DNA of 64,000 nt. It comes from Canna indica (taxonomy: Eukaryota; Streptophyta; Magnoliopsida; Zingiberales; Cannaceae). Where the stretch lies: contig CP136893.1 in NCBI GenBank assembly GCA_034359265.1, positions 21,770,001 through 21,834,000 of the forward strand. The letters run 5' to 3'. Position numbers and translations under genes: made by a program. Shown here one piece after another: positions 34,594-45,185 of this stretch (its first letter is position 1; every line of letters begins with the position of its first letter). The notes beneath the pieces are model-generated. The model was not told the origin of the DNA, ran no database searches, and saw only the letters and a list, made by a program, of their open reading frames with translations.

Positions 34594-36490
34594 TTGATTG
34601 ACAGAATCATGTCTGCTGATCGAAGTTGGATGTACCGACGTCTTGATCTTAGAGCTTTAACGAATGAGTTTCGATTAGGCGTAACTTACTTCTTAAATTT
34701 TGTCTATTCGAATCAGAAATTCGTTAGCGTCAGTGATAAAATTCGATGTTTGTGCCATAATTGCTTGAATGGACGATTTTTGAATCGAGAAACTGTCACT
34801 CTCATTTATATAGCAAAGGATTTGCACCAAGATATTTTCTATGAACTTGTCACAGGGAGTCATGTGAAGTTGGGACGTCAAGCAATCATATCGTTCAGGC
34901 ACATGGTGAATCTTCCTCTTCTGTGTTTCTTCATCCAGTCAATCTAATTCCTATAGAACTATGATACTTGATAGTCTTGGGGGTCAATTCCACCTGAATG
35001 ATAATATCGATCGACCAGTTACTGAGACGTTAGTGCCACCAGATATATACTACAGGTGTTGATATCACAGAAGTACAAACTGCGGTAGAGATTGAATTGC
35101 CGAATAAAGAAGCTGCAGAATTTTACGAGATGTTGAAAGCTGTCGATGAACCTTTGTATGAGAATTGTCCTAAATACACTAGGTTTTCGGCAATGACACG
35201 GCTCCTAAACATCAAGACCGATTATAATATCAGCGGAGTTGCGTATGATCGGATTACATGATTAATTAATGGAATGTTGCCCACTGATAATAGGTTTGAG
35301 CCAACTTTTTATAAAACTAAAAAGTTGATGAGAAAATTAGGGCTTAGGTACGAAAAAATACACGCGTGCAAAAGTAACTGCATTTTATATTATAAAGAAA
35401 ATATGTAGTTGGATAAATGCCCTGTATGTCAACATCCTCGTTACAAGGAGAAGAAATAGGTTCGACAGAAAAATATCCCGTTTAAGGTGCTTCCGTATTT
35501 TCCACTAACATCGAGGCTTCAAAGATTATTCATGTCGGAAAAGGCGGCCCCCTGCATGAGTTGGCATGCAAGAAGTCGTGATGATACAGTAATGACTCAT
35601 CCATCCGACAAAGAAGCATGTAAACATTTGGATACATGTTATCCTTCATTTGCTAGGGATACTAGAAATATCAGATTGAGATTGTGCACATATGATTTTA
35701 ATCCGTTTGGACATTCTACAACTTCTTATTCAGTTTGGCCAGTGCTGCAAACAGTTTATAATTTGTCACCGTCAATGTGTGTGAAAGATGAATTTATTTA
35801 TCTTTCGATGATTATTCTGGGTCCTAAGGGTCTGCGAAAAGAAATTGACATGTTTCTCAGACCCTTGATAGATGAATTGAAAATATTGTGGACCGAGGGA
35901 GCTGTCACTTATGATTGTCATCGAAAGCAAAACTTCAATTTAAAGGCCGTGGTCTTGTGGACAATCAATGATTTCCCAGCGTACGACATGTTGTTTGGTT
36001 GGAACACTTACGGCCGACCCTCTTGTCTGTATTGTATGGAACACTCTAAATTATTTAGTCTTCATAACATACGAAAAATCTCATTCTTTGATTGTCATCG
36101 TCGATTCCTGCCGGCTAACCATCAGTTTCGAAGGAATCGTAATTAATTTACTAAGGGCAGAGTCGAAAGAGATGAGCCACTACCGATGTTGTCTGGTGAG
36201 CAAATGTTAACACATGTTTCAGCACTTCTAGAGATAGTGTTTGGTCGGAATGAAAGAGTGTCAGGCTTTGGTCAAACACATAACTGGGTAAAAAAAAAGT
36301 ATCTTTTGGAAATTGCCCTATTGGAGTTCATTACCGATTTGACATAATTTGGATGTCATGCACTTTGAAAAAAATGTGTTTGATAATATTTTCAATACTT
36401 TCATGAATGTTTCCGAAAAAACTAAAGATAATGTCAAAGCCCGACATGATCTTGTTCCTTATTTATATTCTAGGGCATAATCTATCCACA
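34594..36490 (+). pseudogene. CACTA tnp2-type transposase (broken)
   Basis: The first exon-like frame (34594-34947) opens with DRSWMYRRLD, then a CHNC pair in KIRCLCHNCLN, the N-terminal zinc-finger-like domain of plant En/Spm transposase-associated proteins. From about 35095 the tnp2 core follows: FYEMLKAVDEPLYENC, CKSNCILYY, CPVCQHPRY, FPLTSRLQRLF, MSWHA, and the block RNIRLRLCTYDFNPFGHSTTSYSVWPV (in pieces). Then LSMIILGPKG, IDMFLRPLIDELK, NDFPAYDMLFGW, CLYC, KLFSLHN, KISFFDCHRRFLP and HVSALL-like. The longest intact frame is 35487-36146 (219 codons). Premature stops at several places and frame changes after 36146 make it inactive. The transposase would have acted in the nucleus on CACTA ends such as the one at 33357. 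Confidence 0.85.
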
Positions 36491-36531
36491 TTCATTGTTG
36501 TGTTTTCCACCGGCCGACTTCAATCATATAT

Positions 36532-38538
36532 ATGGCATCAAGAGCAAGAACAGAGATTGAGGATGCACTATATCCTCAGGTTTTGCTAGGCCTAAGTGCT
36601 TTCATGAAATTGAAGCTAAGTTGTTAACTACAAAAACCCAAAAAAATCCTGGAAGAAAATTTTGGACATGTGGACATTGGCAAGTAGGGCTAGTCATTTT
36701 TTTGGACATCTTGGAAGAAAATTGAAGCTAAGGTGTTTACTTACTATTTTTTGTGTGTAGATATTGTGTACTTACTTCACTTACCTTGCCTTTTTTTTTG
36801 TAGAGCAATTACTGTGGATATTTTATTTGGCAAGACTCTGAATTTTTAGAATGAGGACAGGAGATTATATCATATCAAATAAAGAATATTGAAGCTATTC
36901 AACAAAAGATGTATATGTTAGCTTTAGGTTTTCAACCTTGGTCTTAATCTCTTAATCTCGGTTTTGATAATAACAAACATGGAACTAATATTTCGTTGAG
37001 AAATCTTTCAGGTTTCATATCGAGTAGCTTTCGATATCCTCGATTGGAGAAATTGGAAAAATCGATAAATCGGAAGGACATTGATCGTCGCGCTTGGGTT
37101 CATCGCGAAAATTTCTCGAAGATCGACGAGTGCACCAAAGTCGCATTGGACGAGTCTAAAGATCAAATGAAGATCTCTCCAAGTTGATGCTCGTTGAAAG
37201 TCGGAACTCGGAAACGAAGCGCGGAAGAAGAAGGCTGAAGAAATCAAATTCAGCCTAGGTTCGATCGATCGGATGGTCGACCAAATATAGGTAAAAAGTG
37301 GCAGTAGTCATCATAAAGGCTACGTCGGTCGACCGACCGAAGGTAAAAAAAGCGATAGTAGCTACTTCGGTCGACCGACCGAGGCCAAATATTGGTAGTA
37401 GCTTCGTCGGTCGATCGGATTACGTCCGCTGAAGCTGCAAGCCTGCGTCGGTCAACCGATGGGTCGACCGAATTGAGGATCGCAGGTTTTGCGTCTGGCG
37501 GTCGACCCGTCGGTCGACCGCACAAAAAGATGAAGGCATCGGTCGTTCGGGTGGTCGATCGGTCGGTTGACTGACCAATCATCGAGCGTCTGCAACAAAT
37601 AGTTTTCTATCCGTTGAGCAGTCGTTTCTTCGTGAGGGTATAAATATACCTCATCTAACTCCTTTTAATCTTCTTCCTTAAAAAATACAGATTTTATTGA
37701 GCAATTAAAAGAGAGTTTTGAGCCTTACAAAGATTGATTGCAGCGCGCTCTGCTCTTCCATCGAGTTCTTCTTCAAGTGTCGTCTACTCCTCAACTCTGC
37801 TTCGACTCAAGATTCATCTTCTGGCGAGTTGGAGGTTTCAAGGCTGGGAAAAAAGCATGAATTCTTGGTTTTATTTTAATCTCTTTTCACTTGTATTTTT
37901 TAACTATTATTGCATTTGTGCGTGTGAAGACCTAGGATTGTTAGGTCTTGAAATTGGGTGGTACCCTTTGTGTTTGAGGTTTAAATCCACCAGTGTAATT
38001 AAACATAATTTGCTAGGATTAAGTGAGTTGTCCCTTAGGGTTGAGGTGGAAGAGTGCTCTTGATAAGAAGACGGAGACTTTCGGGTGTGGAAGTGCCTTA
38101 GGTCGAGAGTGTAACTCTTCGAGTCAAAGTCCTTTGTGTAAGAGAAATCGATTTAATCTAGTTAAACTAGTTTGGAAATCCTAAGCGGGGTGCTTAGGTA
38201 GTGGAGTAGGTATTGAGGCTGAACCACTATAAATTCTCGTGTTTGCATTGATACGTTATTTGTGCTTAATTGATTTATCGCTTTCGCATCAAATCATTCA
38301 ATCGTAAATTACCCAAACAATCTAAGTAAATGATTAAAATTGAATTTAGGCTAATTAATTTAGCAAACATACTATTCACCCCCCCTCTAGTGTTGTCATT
38401 TCGCCTACAGTATCAACTTGAAGAGAAGATCCACCTACTAGAGCACAAATATGAATATTTGAAGTCACAAAACAAGAGAATGAGAATGCATATTTGGATT
38501 ATTATTTGTGCTTGGATTGTGTTTGGATGGTGCAAGTA
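36532..38538 (+). pseudogene. GRF zinc-finger protein gene split by a solo LTR
   Basis: It starts MASRARTEIEDALYPQ at 36532. After a frame change near 36580 it reads KNPGRKFWTCGHW, the first half of a GRF zinc finger. A gap that looks like an intron leads to CNYCGYFIWQDSEFLE (36805-36860), the second half. Then, past a TGA, comes IEAIQQKM up to 36910. The solo LTR (36916-38409) intervenes, and QLEEKIHLLEHKYEYLKSQNKRMRMHIWIIICAWIVFG follows at 38410-38538. This coiled coil and short hydrophobic tail are typical of small plant GRF proteins. Removing the LTR and one duplicated 5-bp target restores the frame across the junction (QQKMYQLEEK), so the site was coding before insertion. The frameshift and stop show it is a pseudogene. 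Such genes are often dispersed by transposons. Confidence 0.75.
36916..38409. mobile_element. Ty1/copia solo LTR (family with GTCGAC arrays)
   Basis: A 1,494-bp element with ends TGTTAG and CCTACA. The flanking 5-mers are GTATA (36911-36915) and GTATC (38410-38414), 4 of 5 matching. Its U3 (37258-37580) is filled with CGGTCGACCGACCG-type words. A TATAAATA box is at 37639-37646. R-U5 landmarks such as GGGGTGCTTAGGTAGTGGAGTAGG and ACTATAAATTCTC match the LTR at 45186 and the copia fragment at 31010. No internal region remains. Confidence 0.88.
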
Positions 38539-38539
38539 A

Positions 38540-38770
38540 TGTTAGAAACTTTAGTTGAAATTGATTAATGTTTAATTATGTGTATGGATCAATGTGTTTG
38601 GATTAATATTGTGTATGGATTAATATTTAATTATGTGTATGGATCAATGTGTATGGATTAATGTTTAATTATGTGTATGAATTAATGTTGGTAAATGGAT
38701 CACTGTTGTGTATGAATTATGTGTAGGTGAATGGATCACTGTTGTGTATGAATTAGTTGTGTAGCATCAA
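38540..38770. repeat. TGTGTATGGATxAATGT tandem repeats
   Basis: Short imperfect repeats of GTGTATGGATCAATGT, GGATTAATxTTTAATTAT and GTGAATGGATCACTGTT, about 15-40 bp each. Lies just 3' of the GRF gene remnant. Confidence 0.8.
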
Positions 38771-38819
38771 ATTGTATACACCTGTGAATGTGTATACTAA
38801 ATGAAGCACAAAAATGCAT

Positions 38820-39470
38820 CAAATTGTATCCTAAACTTCTGTGAATGTATTAATTCTAGCCAACTTAAATCATTTTTCAAGAAAATTTGAACAGAGTATA
38901 CCTTAAAAGTTAGCTATACATCACTGAACATAGACTGAACATAGATTGAAAATACATCACTGAACTATAGTATGTTATACTATGAAACACTAAAGTATAA
39001 CATCAAATTGTATACACCTGTGAATGTGTATACTAAATGGAGCACAAATTGCATCTACTCTGAAACATAGATCATTGAACATACATCACTGAACTATAGT
39101 ATGTTATACTACTCTGAACATCACTGAACTACTCTGAAATATTGAAAATACATCACTGAACTATATTAAACATCACTGAAACATAAATTGAAACATCCAA
39201 ATACTGATCAGTATACATCCAAACATCACTGAAACATAAACTAAAACATATATCACTAAACATACATCACTGAACATCACTGAACATCACTGAACTACTC
39301 TGAAACACTGAAAATACATCACTGAACTATATTGAACATCACTGAAACATAAACTGAAAATACATCCAGTATATATCCAATCTATTCACATCAAAAAAAT
39401 ATCCAAAACTAGTAGTCTGTCCACATCCAAAAATGCATCCAAATACATCCAGTACATCATGTGATGCTTT
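38820..39470. repeat. ACATCACTGAAC satellite-like array
   Basis: The words ACATCACTGAAC, ACATCACTGAAACATA and CTGAACTATAGTATGTTATACTA recur more than a dozen times with variable spacing. Near the right end they change to ATCCAAATACATCCAGTA words. A higher-order unit of about 100 bp is suggested by ATCAAATTGTATACACCTGTG at 38768 and 39002. Not coding. Confidence 0.85.
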
Positions 39471-39539
39471 GAAATTAGTAGTCTGTGATGCTAATCCTGT
39501 GATGCTTGAAAATTAGAAGTCTGTGATGCTTGGAAATCA

Positions 39540-39935
39540 GTAGGGATAACTTCTTGATGATCACTCATTTATTGTGGAGGAACTGTCCCACTCCATTATC
39601 CTATTGATGATGAACAAATAACTAATCCACTTTGAGGCATCTGTCACATGAAACCACACATAGTTAAATGATCAATATAAAATGAAGATGAGAATTAAGA
39701 TAGTCAAATCATACTCTGAAGTATGTGTTGCCAGTTTCTTCACCAACATAAATCCCAAAACCTTGTAATGCAATTGATCTTTCTCTAGAAAGTACCTACA
39801 TAATGAAACTTATTTTATGAAACTTACATAATGAAACTTATATTATGAAACTTATATAATGAAATTTACTGTTGTTCTTTCTCTACTAGTAGAGGGTCCA
39901 ATTGTTCTACCCCTACCTCTGCCTCTGGTAGATGG
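39540..39935 (-). pseudogene. Possible transposon protein tail (weak)
   Basis: On the minus strand a GRGRGRT-like basic stretch near 39920-39880 is followed by a frame reading ALQGFGIYVGEETGNTYFR (39780-39720), then MPQSG after a possible intron. The pattern resembles the C-terminal parts of transposon-associated proteins, but I cannot name the family. Confidence 0.25.
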
Positions 39936-39939
39936 TCCT

Positions 39940-40713
39940 ACCTATCTAGATTCCCTGTTTCGAATGGTTAGTAAAATGGATTTTGATGCATATTCTTACA
40001 AACTTTTCTCATCCCCAATTATAGGATTTCTCATCAATTTTAAGTGGCCTATCAATAACATTCCACTATTCTAAGGGTAGGTGAGGAAATTGAACCTAGA
40101 GCAAGGCATTCCTAATTTCTTCGTGCTTGGAAGTCAGGCTGCCATGGTCTTAGATTCATAATTTCCCATCTTAAACTCCACGAACAGTCTGCGAGTACTC
40201 TTAATGCGTCATTCTCAGTCTCAAATCTAAATATGAAAAAGCCATTCTCAAGATATATTACATCAATTTGATTAAAAATTTTCGAGATCCCAAAAGCCCT
40301 TCAACACAAATGAAAATGCATGGGGATCTTCGCAGAAACTTACCAATTAAAGATGAAAATCATGATTTACGTACATCTAAAAGTTCAATTTCATCAAATT
40401 CAACAAAATCTTTAACATATGCTTTAATACCAGACATAATCTCAAATGATGAAAATTTCTCGGTAGTACTCGATTTTCTACGGAAGAGATTAGCCCACGA
40501 AAGTGATTTATTCAGATTATTAGAGATGCTAACCCCACTGGTAGTATTTAGATTAGCATTACCCAATTTATTAGTAGACCAAAGTATAGAGGAAGAAGTA
40601 CTTGGATTTGACGCCATTGAGATATTTTGTTGCAAGATTGACTTACCTAGCGCTCCAGGAGAAGCTTTAGCCGAAGATTCCTTCTCCAACATTTCTTGAT
40701 CCGCCTCCACCAT
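39940..40713 (-). pseudogene. LINE ORF1 / DUF4283-type gag relic
   Basis: The minus-strand frame 40713-40360 begins MVEADQEMLEKESS and contains SWANLFRRKSST. Downstream, in shifting frames, come LGKFLRRSP, a F(I)FRFETE-like piece, LRPWQPDF, and IDRPLKIDEKTYNWG-like and RICIKI-DL-like pieces. This order (ANLF, FRFET, LRPW, GRPLxxD, RVCVEIDL) is typical of the DUF4283-type gag of plant non-LTR retrotransposons. Several frame changes and stops break it. The following zinc knuckle and the ORF2 are absent. Confidence 0.7.
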
Positions 40714-41439
40714 AAGATCTGAGGTTCTTGGTAGGTTGTTAGGGTTTACCTTTTAGATTCCTAAAGAGGAAGCATGTGGTTCTGCAGACTACAGTTCCTT
40801 TGAGGATGGAAGGAAGAGCGATGTTTCCCCCATATTTTTGCAGGGAGCAGTTCTTTGCCTTTCGAGTGGGAGTGATTCATCATACCTCGAGATGGGGTCG
40901 AAGCCCTCCCGAAATATGGTGGTGAATTCGTCATACATCGAGATTGTCGGGCAGTGTCATCTCGTTCACCTACAATAAATACAGATATGACAAACCTCGA
41001 GTAACCTAAGTTTCACATTCTGTTATCTTCATCTTGAAATTCCACTAACTTGAATGTCAGAGTGTCTTTTGCAGGTCATGCCGAAGTTGCATTTGACAAG
41101 GAGAGACATTAAGTTGGACCAGACTACTCCGATCCTCAGGCAGAAACACAAATGACATATTTGTTTGCCAGGATATGGTGGGCGGATAGGATTTGGCATA
41201 TCCTATCCGCTGTTTGATGTGAACTCCGAATTTTAATTATGGTGGATATGACCGGATCTAACTCCTCATCTTATGAGATAAAGATATCTTTCTAAGGGGG
41301 TGGGAATTAAAAACCCCAGATTTTTTTCTTCCCCCGTTGGCTTAAACCTTACGTCCCGACTCCCGACCTCTTTCACGTGAAGAAAATTTCTTCTCCTCAC
41401 CAACGACAACAAACACATATTTTCCTCATCCGAGCGACT

Positions 41440-41695
41440 GCAACAAGTAAGTTTCCTTCCTTCTCTTCCTCTTATCCTCCTCCTCCTTCCTCTTCTCATT
41501 TTTCCTTTTCCTCCATGAATAGATGCACTTCTTCTTCTTCTTCTTCTTATTCTTCTTCGTCGTCGTCGTCTTCTTCTTCTTTATTCCTTTCTCCAGATCG
41601 CACAACTTGATGAGGAGAAGAAGGGGGAGGAGAAGAGGAAGAGGAAGAGGAAGAAGGAGAAGAAGAAAATGAAGGAGAAATAGGAGGAGAAAGAA
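41440..41695. repeat. Pyrimidine tract followed by purine tract
   Basis: About 150 bp of CTT/TCC-rich sequence (41440-41605) is followed by about 85 bp of GAA/GGA-rich sequence on the same strand (41611-41695). The two can pair as an imperfect hairpin. It lies in the 5' region of the Harbinger element. Confidence 0.8.
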
Positions 41696-42925
41696 TTTGT
41701 GATATATTTTTTGATTTTTTGCTATTCTTACAAATGAGAAGTCTCCTCTTGAATCTGGAGCCCGGATTCCAGAGGGGTGACATTTTATTGCAAAATCCTA
41801 TTGGGAAATACTTGTATTCAATGTTGATGTGAGTAGGCAGTGAAATAGTTGTATTCGTGCACATGGTTGCTCCTCTCATCCTCTGTAACCTTGGTGACTA
41901 GAACTTAGGTCAAGGAATCACTCTTTTTGTTGGCAATGGTGTTCAACATTTTGCATACCCTACATCTGTATAACGTTCACACACTTGGCTACGTACCCAA
42001 TAATCTATCTAGCTTTTAGTATTTGTAAATTAGATTTTAGGTAGAAAGCATTGAATCTTTCTCTCTGAACTAACACTAGTAAATTATGATTGAACCCTTA
42101 CCACAATCTGCTTAGATTTTTTTTCTTCCATGTGAAAATTATAAAGGCTAATGCCCGGAGAGTAACTCTGAACCAGTGTTTCCTAGTTTTTGAGCAATTT
42201 TGATGAACTAAAACACCCTAACTACCTGAAAGGAAATAATCTGTTCTCTTACACATTTTATTACCCTTTTAGGGCAATTACGAAATTCCCTCTTTTATTA
42301 CGTTGAAGTCCAATATCAAAAGATCATCGCTATGATCTTTCAATCTGCAGAATAACACCAGAACATGAGCCCTCAGTTAGCAATGCTGCTTTAGGACCAA
42401 TTGTTGGATTACTAGGTTTCTTGACTTGTAAATTTCTGACAGTGCAAGTATTTTGATAAATTGGATAGTAGGAGTTGCATGGTATTCACAAAATCACATA
42501 AGTACTATTTCCATGTGTGGTTATTATTTATGCATTTGAATTTGCTCTTCCACAAGAATTAGCTAATTTGTAGATATATGTATTTTTTTTAGATATATGT
42601 GCTTGAATATTTTAGTTAGTGCTTCTAGATTTAAATATGATTTGTGAAACAACCCATTTAGAAAAAGACAAGTCTTGTTTGATAATTAAAAGATAAAAGA
42701 TTGTGTGCACCATATTGTTTTTAATTTTTCTCCCTAATACTTAATCTGCATCACTCATTTTCTATTAATATGTTTTGTTTAATGCTGAAAATTAATATGA
42801 ATTACTTTAAATACTTTAATGTTGAAAATTAATTTTTTATTAATATGTTTTGTTTTAATTTATTTCTCGTAGACATACCATCCAAAAATGAAGTAGTTGT
42901 TGCATAGGTAACAACATTATCGACA

Positions 42926-44235
42926 ATGATTTGCGAAATTATTTTAGCTATTAGTGCTTGTATTGTGTTGCTCATAGAAAATTTAAATAGAAGAGAGGAA
43001 GAACGTGTTGTAAGAGAGAGTAGATTTTTGAGTCACCATAGTCGATTTGAAAGATTAAATGACCTTATACATAATAATGACATAAATTATATTGAACAAC
43101 TAAGAGTAGATAGGCGCACCTTTGGAATATTATGTGAGTTACTCTGCATAGTGGGTAGACTAAGGGGAGGCAGATTAATTACAGTAGAAGAGCAAGTTGC
43201 AATGTTCTTACATATACTTGCACACCATGCCAAAAATCGCGTGATCAAGTTTAATTTTATTTGCTCGGGTCAGACGGTGAGTAATCATTTCAATGCTGTA
43301 TTAAATGACGTGATAAGATTGCAAGACATATTGTTAAGATCTCCAGATCCCATACTAGATAATTGTATAGACCCAAAATGAACATGGTTCAAGGTATGTA
43401 AAACGAATATAAAAAATTATCCCTCTTTATGATAATTACAAAAAGATAATTATTTATCATTAATTTTTTTAAAAATTAAAATTGCTTAGGAGCACTTATG
43501 TTAAGGTGCGAGTCTCGTCTGAAGATAAACCTCGCTACCGCAATCGTAAAGGGGACATATATTGCCACTAATGTGTTGGGTATTTGTGCTCTCGACATGA
43601 ACTTTATTTTCCTTATGCCCAGGTGGGAAGGTTTTGCTTTAGATTGTAGAATCCTACGAGATGCTCTTAATAAGATGAATGGATTAAAAGTCCTCATTAG
43701 TAAGTCCTTATGAAAATTGAAATCACAATTAGATGTGTTGGACCCCTTATAAAAGAAACTTCTAATATGAATCTTTATTTTTGTTTTAGGAAACTATTAC
43801 CTAGTGGATGCTAGTTATACTAATGGAGAAAGATTTCTTGCACCATATAGATCGACGAGATACCATTTATCAGAATGGGGAGAAGGTTCTAGAGCTCCAT
43901 CAACACCACACGGGCTTTTCAATATGCGTCATTCATCAGCTAGGAATGTGATAGAAAAATGTTTTGGACTTCTAAAGATGCGTTAGGCTATTCTTAGATG
44001 TCTATCATTTTATTAAATCATGATACAAAATAGAATAATTATTGCATGTTGTCTTTTGCATAATTTCATTAGAAGAGAAATGAGTTTAGATCCTTTTGAA
44101 GTGCAACTAAGTCATATAGAAGAAAGTAATGATCATATCAATGGTGCTGATACTGATGTCATAAGTAGTGTAGAGACATCATCTTAGTGGACTGAATTTC
44201 GTGAGAAACTATCAAATGATTTGTATAATGAGTGG
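42926..44235 (+). pseudogene. PIF/Harbinger transposase (DDE_4 type, broken)
   Basis: The first exon (42926-43381) reads ERLNDLIHNNDINYIEQLRVDRRTFGILCELL, VAMFLHILAHHAKNRVIKFNF and SGQTVSNHFNAVL, the helix-turn-helix region of plant PIF-type transposases. After an intron-like gap the DDE domain follows: YVKVRVSSEDKPRYRNRKGDI, a frameshift near 43560, NVLGICALDMNF, WEGFALDCRILRDAL. A second gap is followed by GNYYLVDASYTNGERFLAPYR, RYHLSEWG, NMRHSSARNVIEKCFGLLKMR, stop, and ACCLLHNFIRREM. The second catalytic Asp (in ALDCR) and the Glu (in VIEKCF) are in place. The first Asp, usually in a GALDGT motif, is lost where the sequence reads LRST. Not catalytically competent. Confidence 0.85.
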
Positions 44236-45185
44236 AGAGTTAACAATTGATATATGAATTATACTTGTTACATGAACTCTTGAAATTTGTTGGTTTTTAT
44301 AATATTTTTTATTTTGTTATCGTATCTACTTGATTCCCAAGTGATGTTAAATAGTGTAATGAATGCTTAAATTTTAAATGCTAAAATCATAATTTGTTGA
44401 GGTTTTGATTACTGAAATTTTATGATTTTAATATTTTGAAATGCTAAAATGTGTTTGGACAGACGGATCGCCCAAGTAATCAAACTAAGAAGACTCGCGA
44501 TAAACATGTTTGGACAAACAAGAAGAGAATTTTTTTATTGATATTTTAGAAGATCTTGTTAATGTTGGTTGGAAAAGTGATAATAAATTTAGGCCTGAGA
44601 TGTATGGAGAGATTGAAAAACGAATGAAAAATGTATGTCCAAGATGTGGGATACGAGCTAACCCACACATTGAATTAAAGCTGAAAATTATGAAAAAATA
44701 ATTTAACATAATATATGATATGTTAAACCAATCAAGCTTCGGATGGGATTCAGAACGCAAAATGTGTAACCGCCGAAGAAGGTGTATGGGAAGAATATTT
44801 AAAGGTATAATTTAATTATTTTTAATAAATTATATATTTTTTATGTATAAATATTAATTGTGAGAAATTTATTTGTGTGTAGAAGGATGCAGATGCTAGG
44901 ATTTTGAAAAACAAGCCTTTTTCTTATTATGAAAAACTTTTGGTAATCTTCGAGAAGGACCGAGCAACCGGTGCTAATGTTTAGACACCTATATATGTAA
45001 TTGAAAGGCTAGATGAGGAAGATGATGAAGTAAGAGATGATGTGGAGTTAATGGATTCTCCACATTCGATTAATGTAGCAGCGTGACTCGCCAAGGGCAG
45101 AAAAGGAGACGTTCTAGAGAACATAATATAGACATTTCAAATATTGGAGAATACATGGGTGTTATGGCAAATAAAATGTGAGATA

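Larger units (their letters stand above)
33357..36490 (+). mobile_element. Autonomous-type CACTA element, right end missing
   Basis: Left terminus CACTACTAGAAATAGG at 33357, followed by subterminal repeats CAGCAACGGC, GTTGCTGATAAG and CTAACGGATxAxTGAGCC to about 33570. A CT-rich, GC-rich stretch, a 184-bp hairpin and a broken tnp2-type transposase follow. No right terminus was seen. The GRF gene remnant that follows at 36532 may lie outside it or be a captured fragment. Confidence 0.75.

Noticed and set aside
37258..37580. CRISPR-like look of regularly spaced GGTCGACCG words
   Set aside because: Words are short, overlapping and irregularly spaced, in a plant LTR, with no cas-like genes. It is a palindrome array, not a CRISPR.
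41377..41879. Serine-rich and glutamate-rich open frames
   Set aside because: They translate the CTT and GAA tracts; simple-sequence artefacts.
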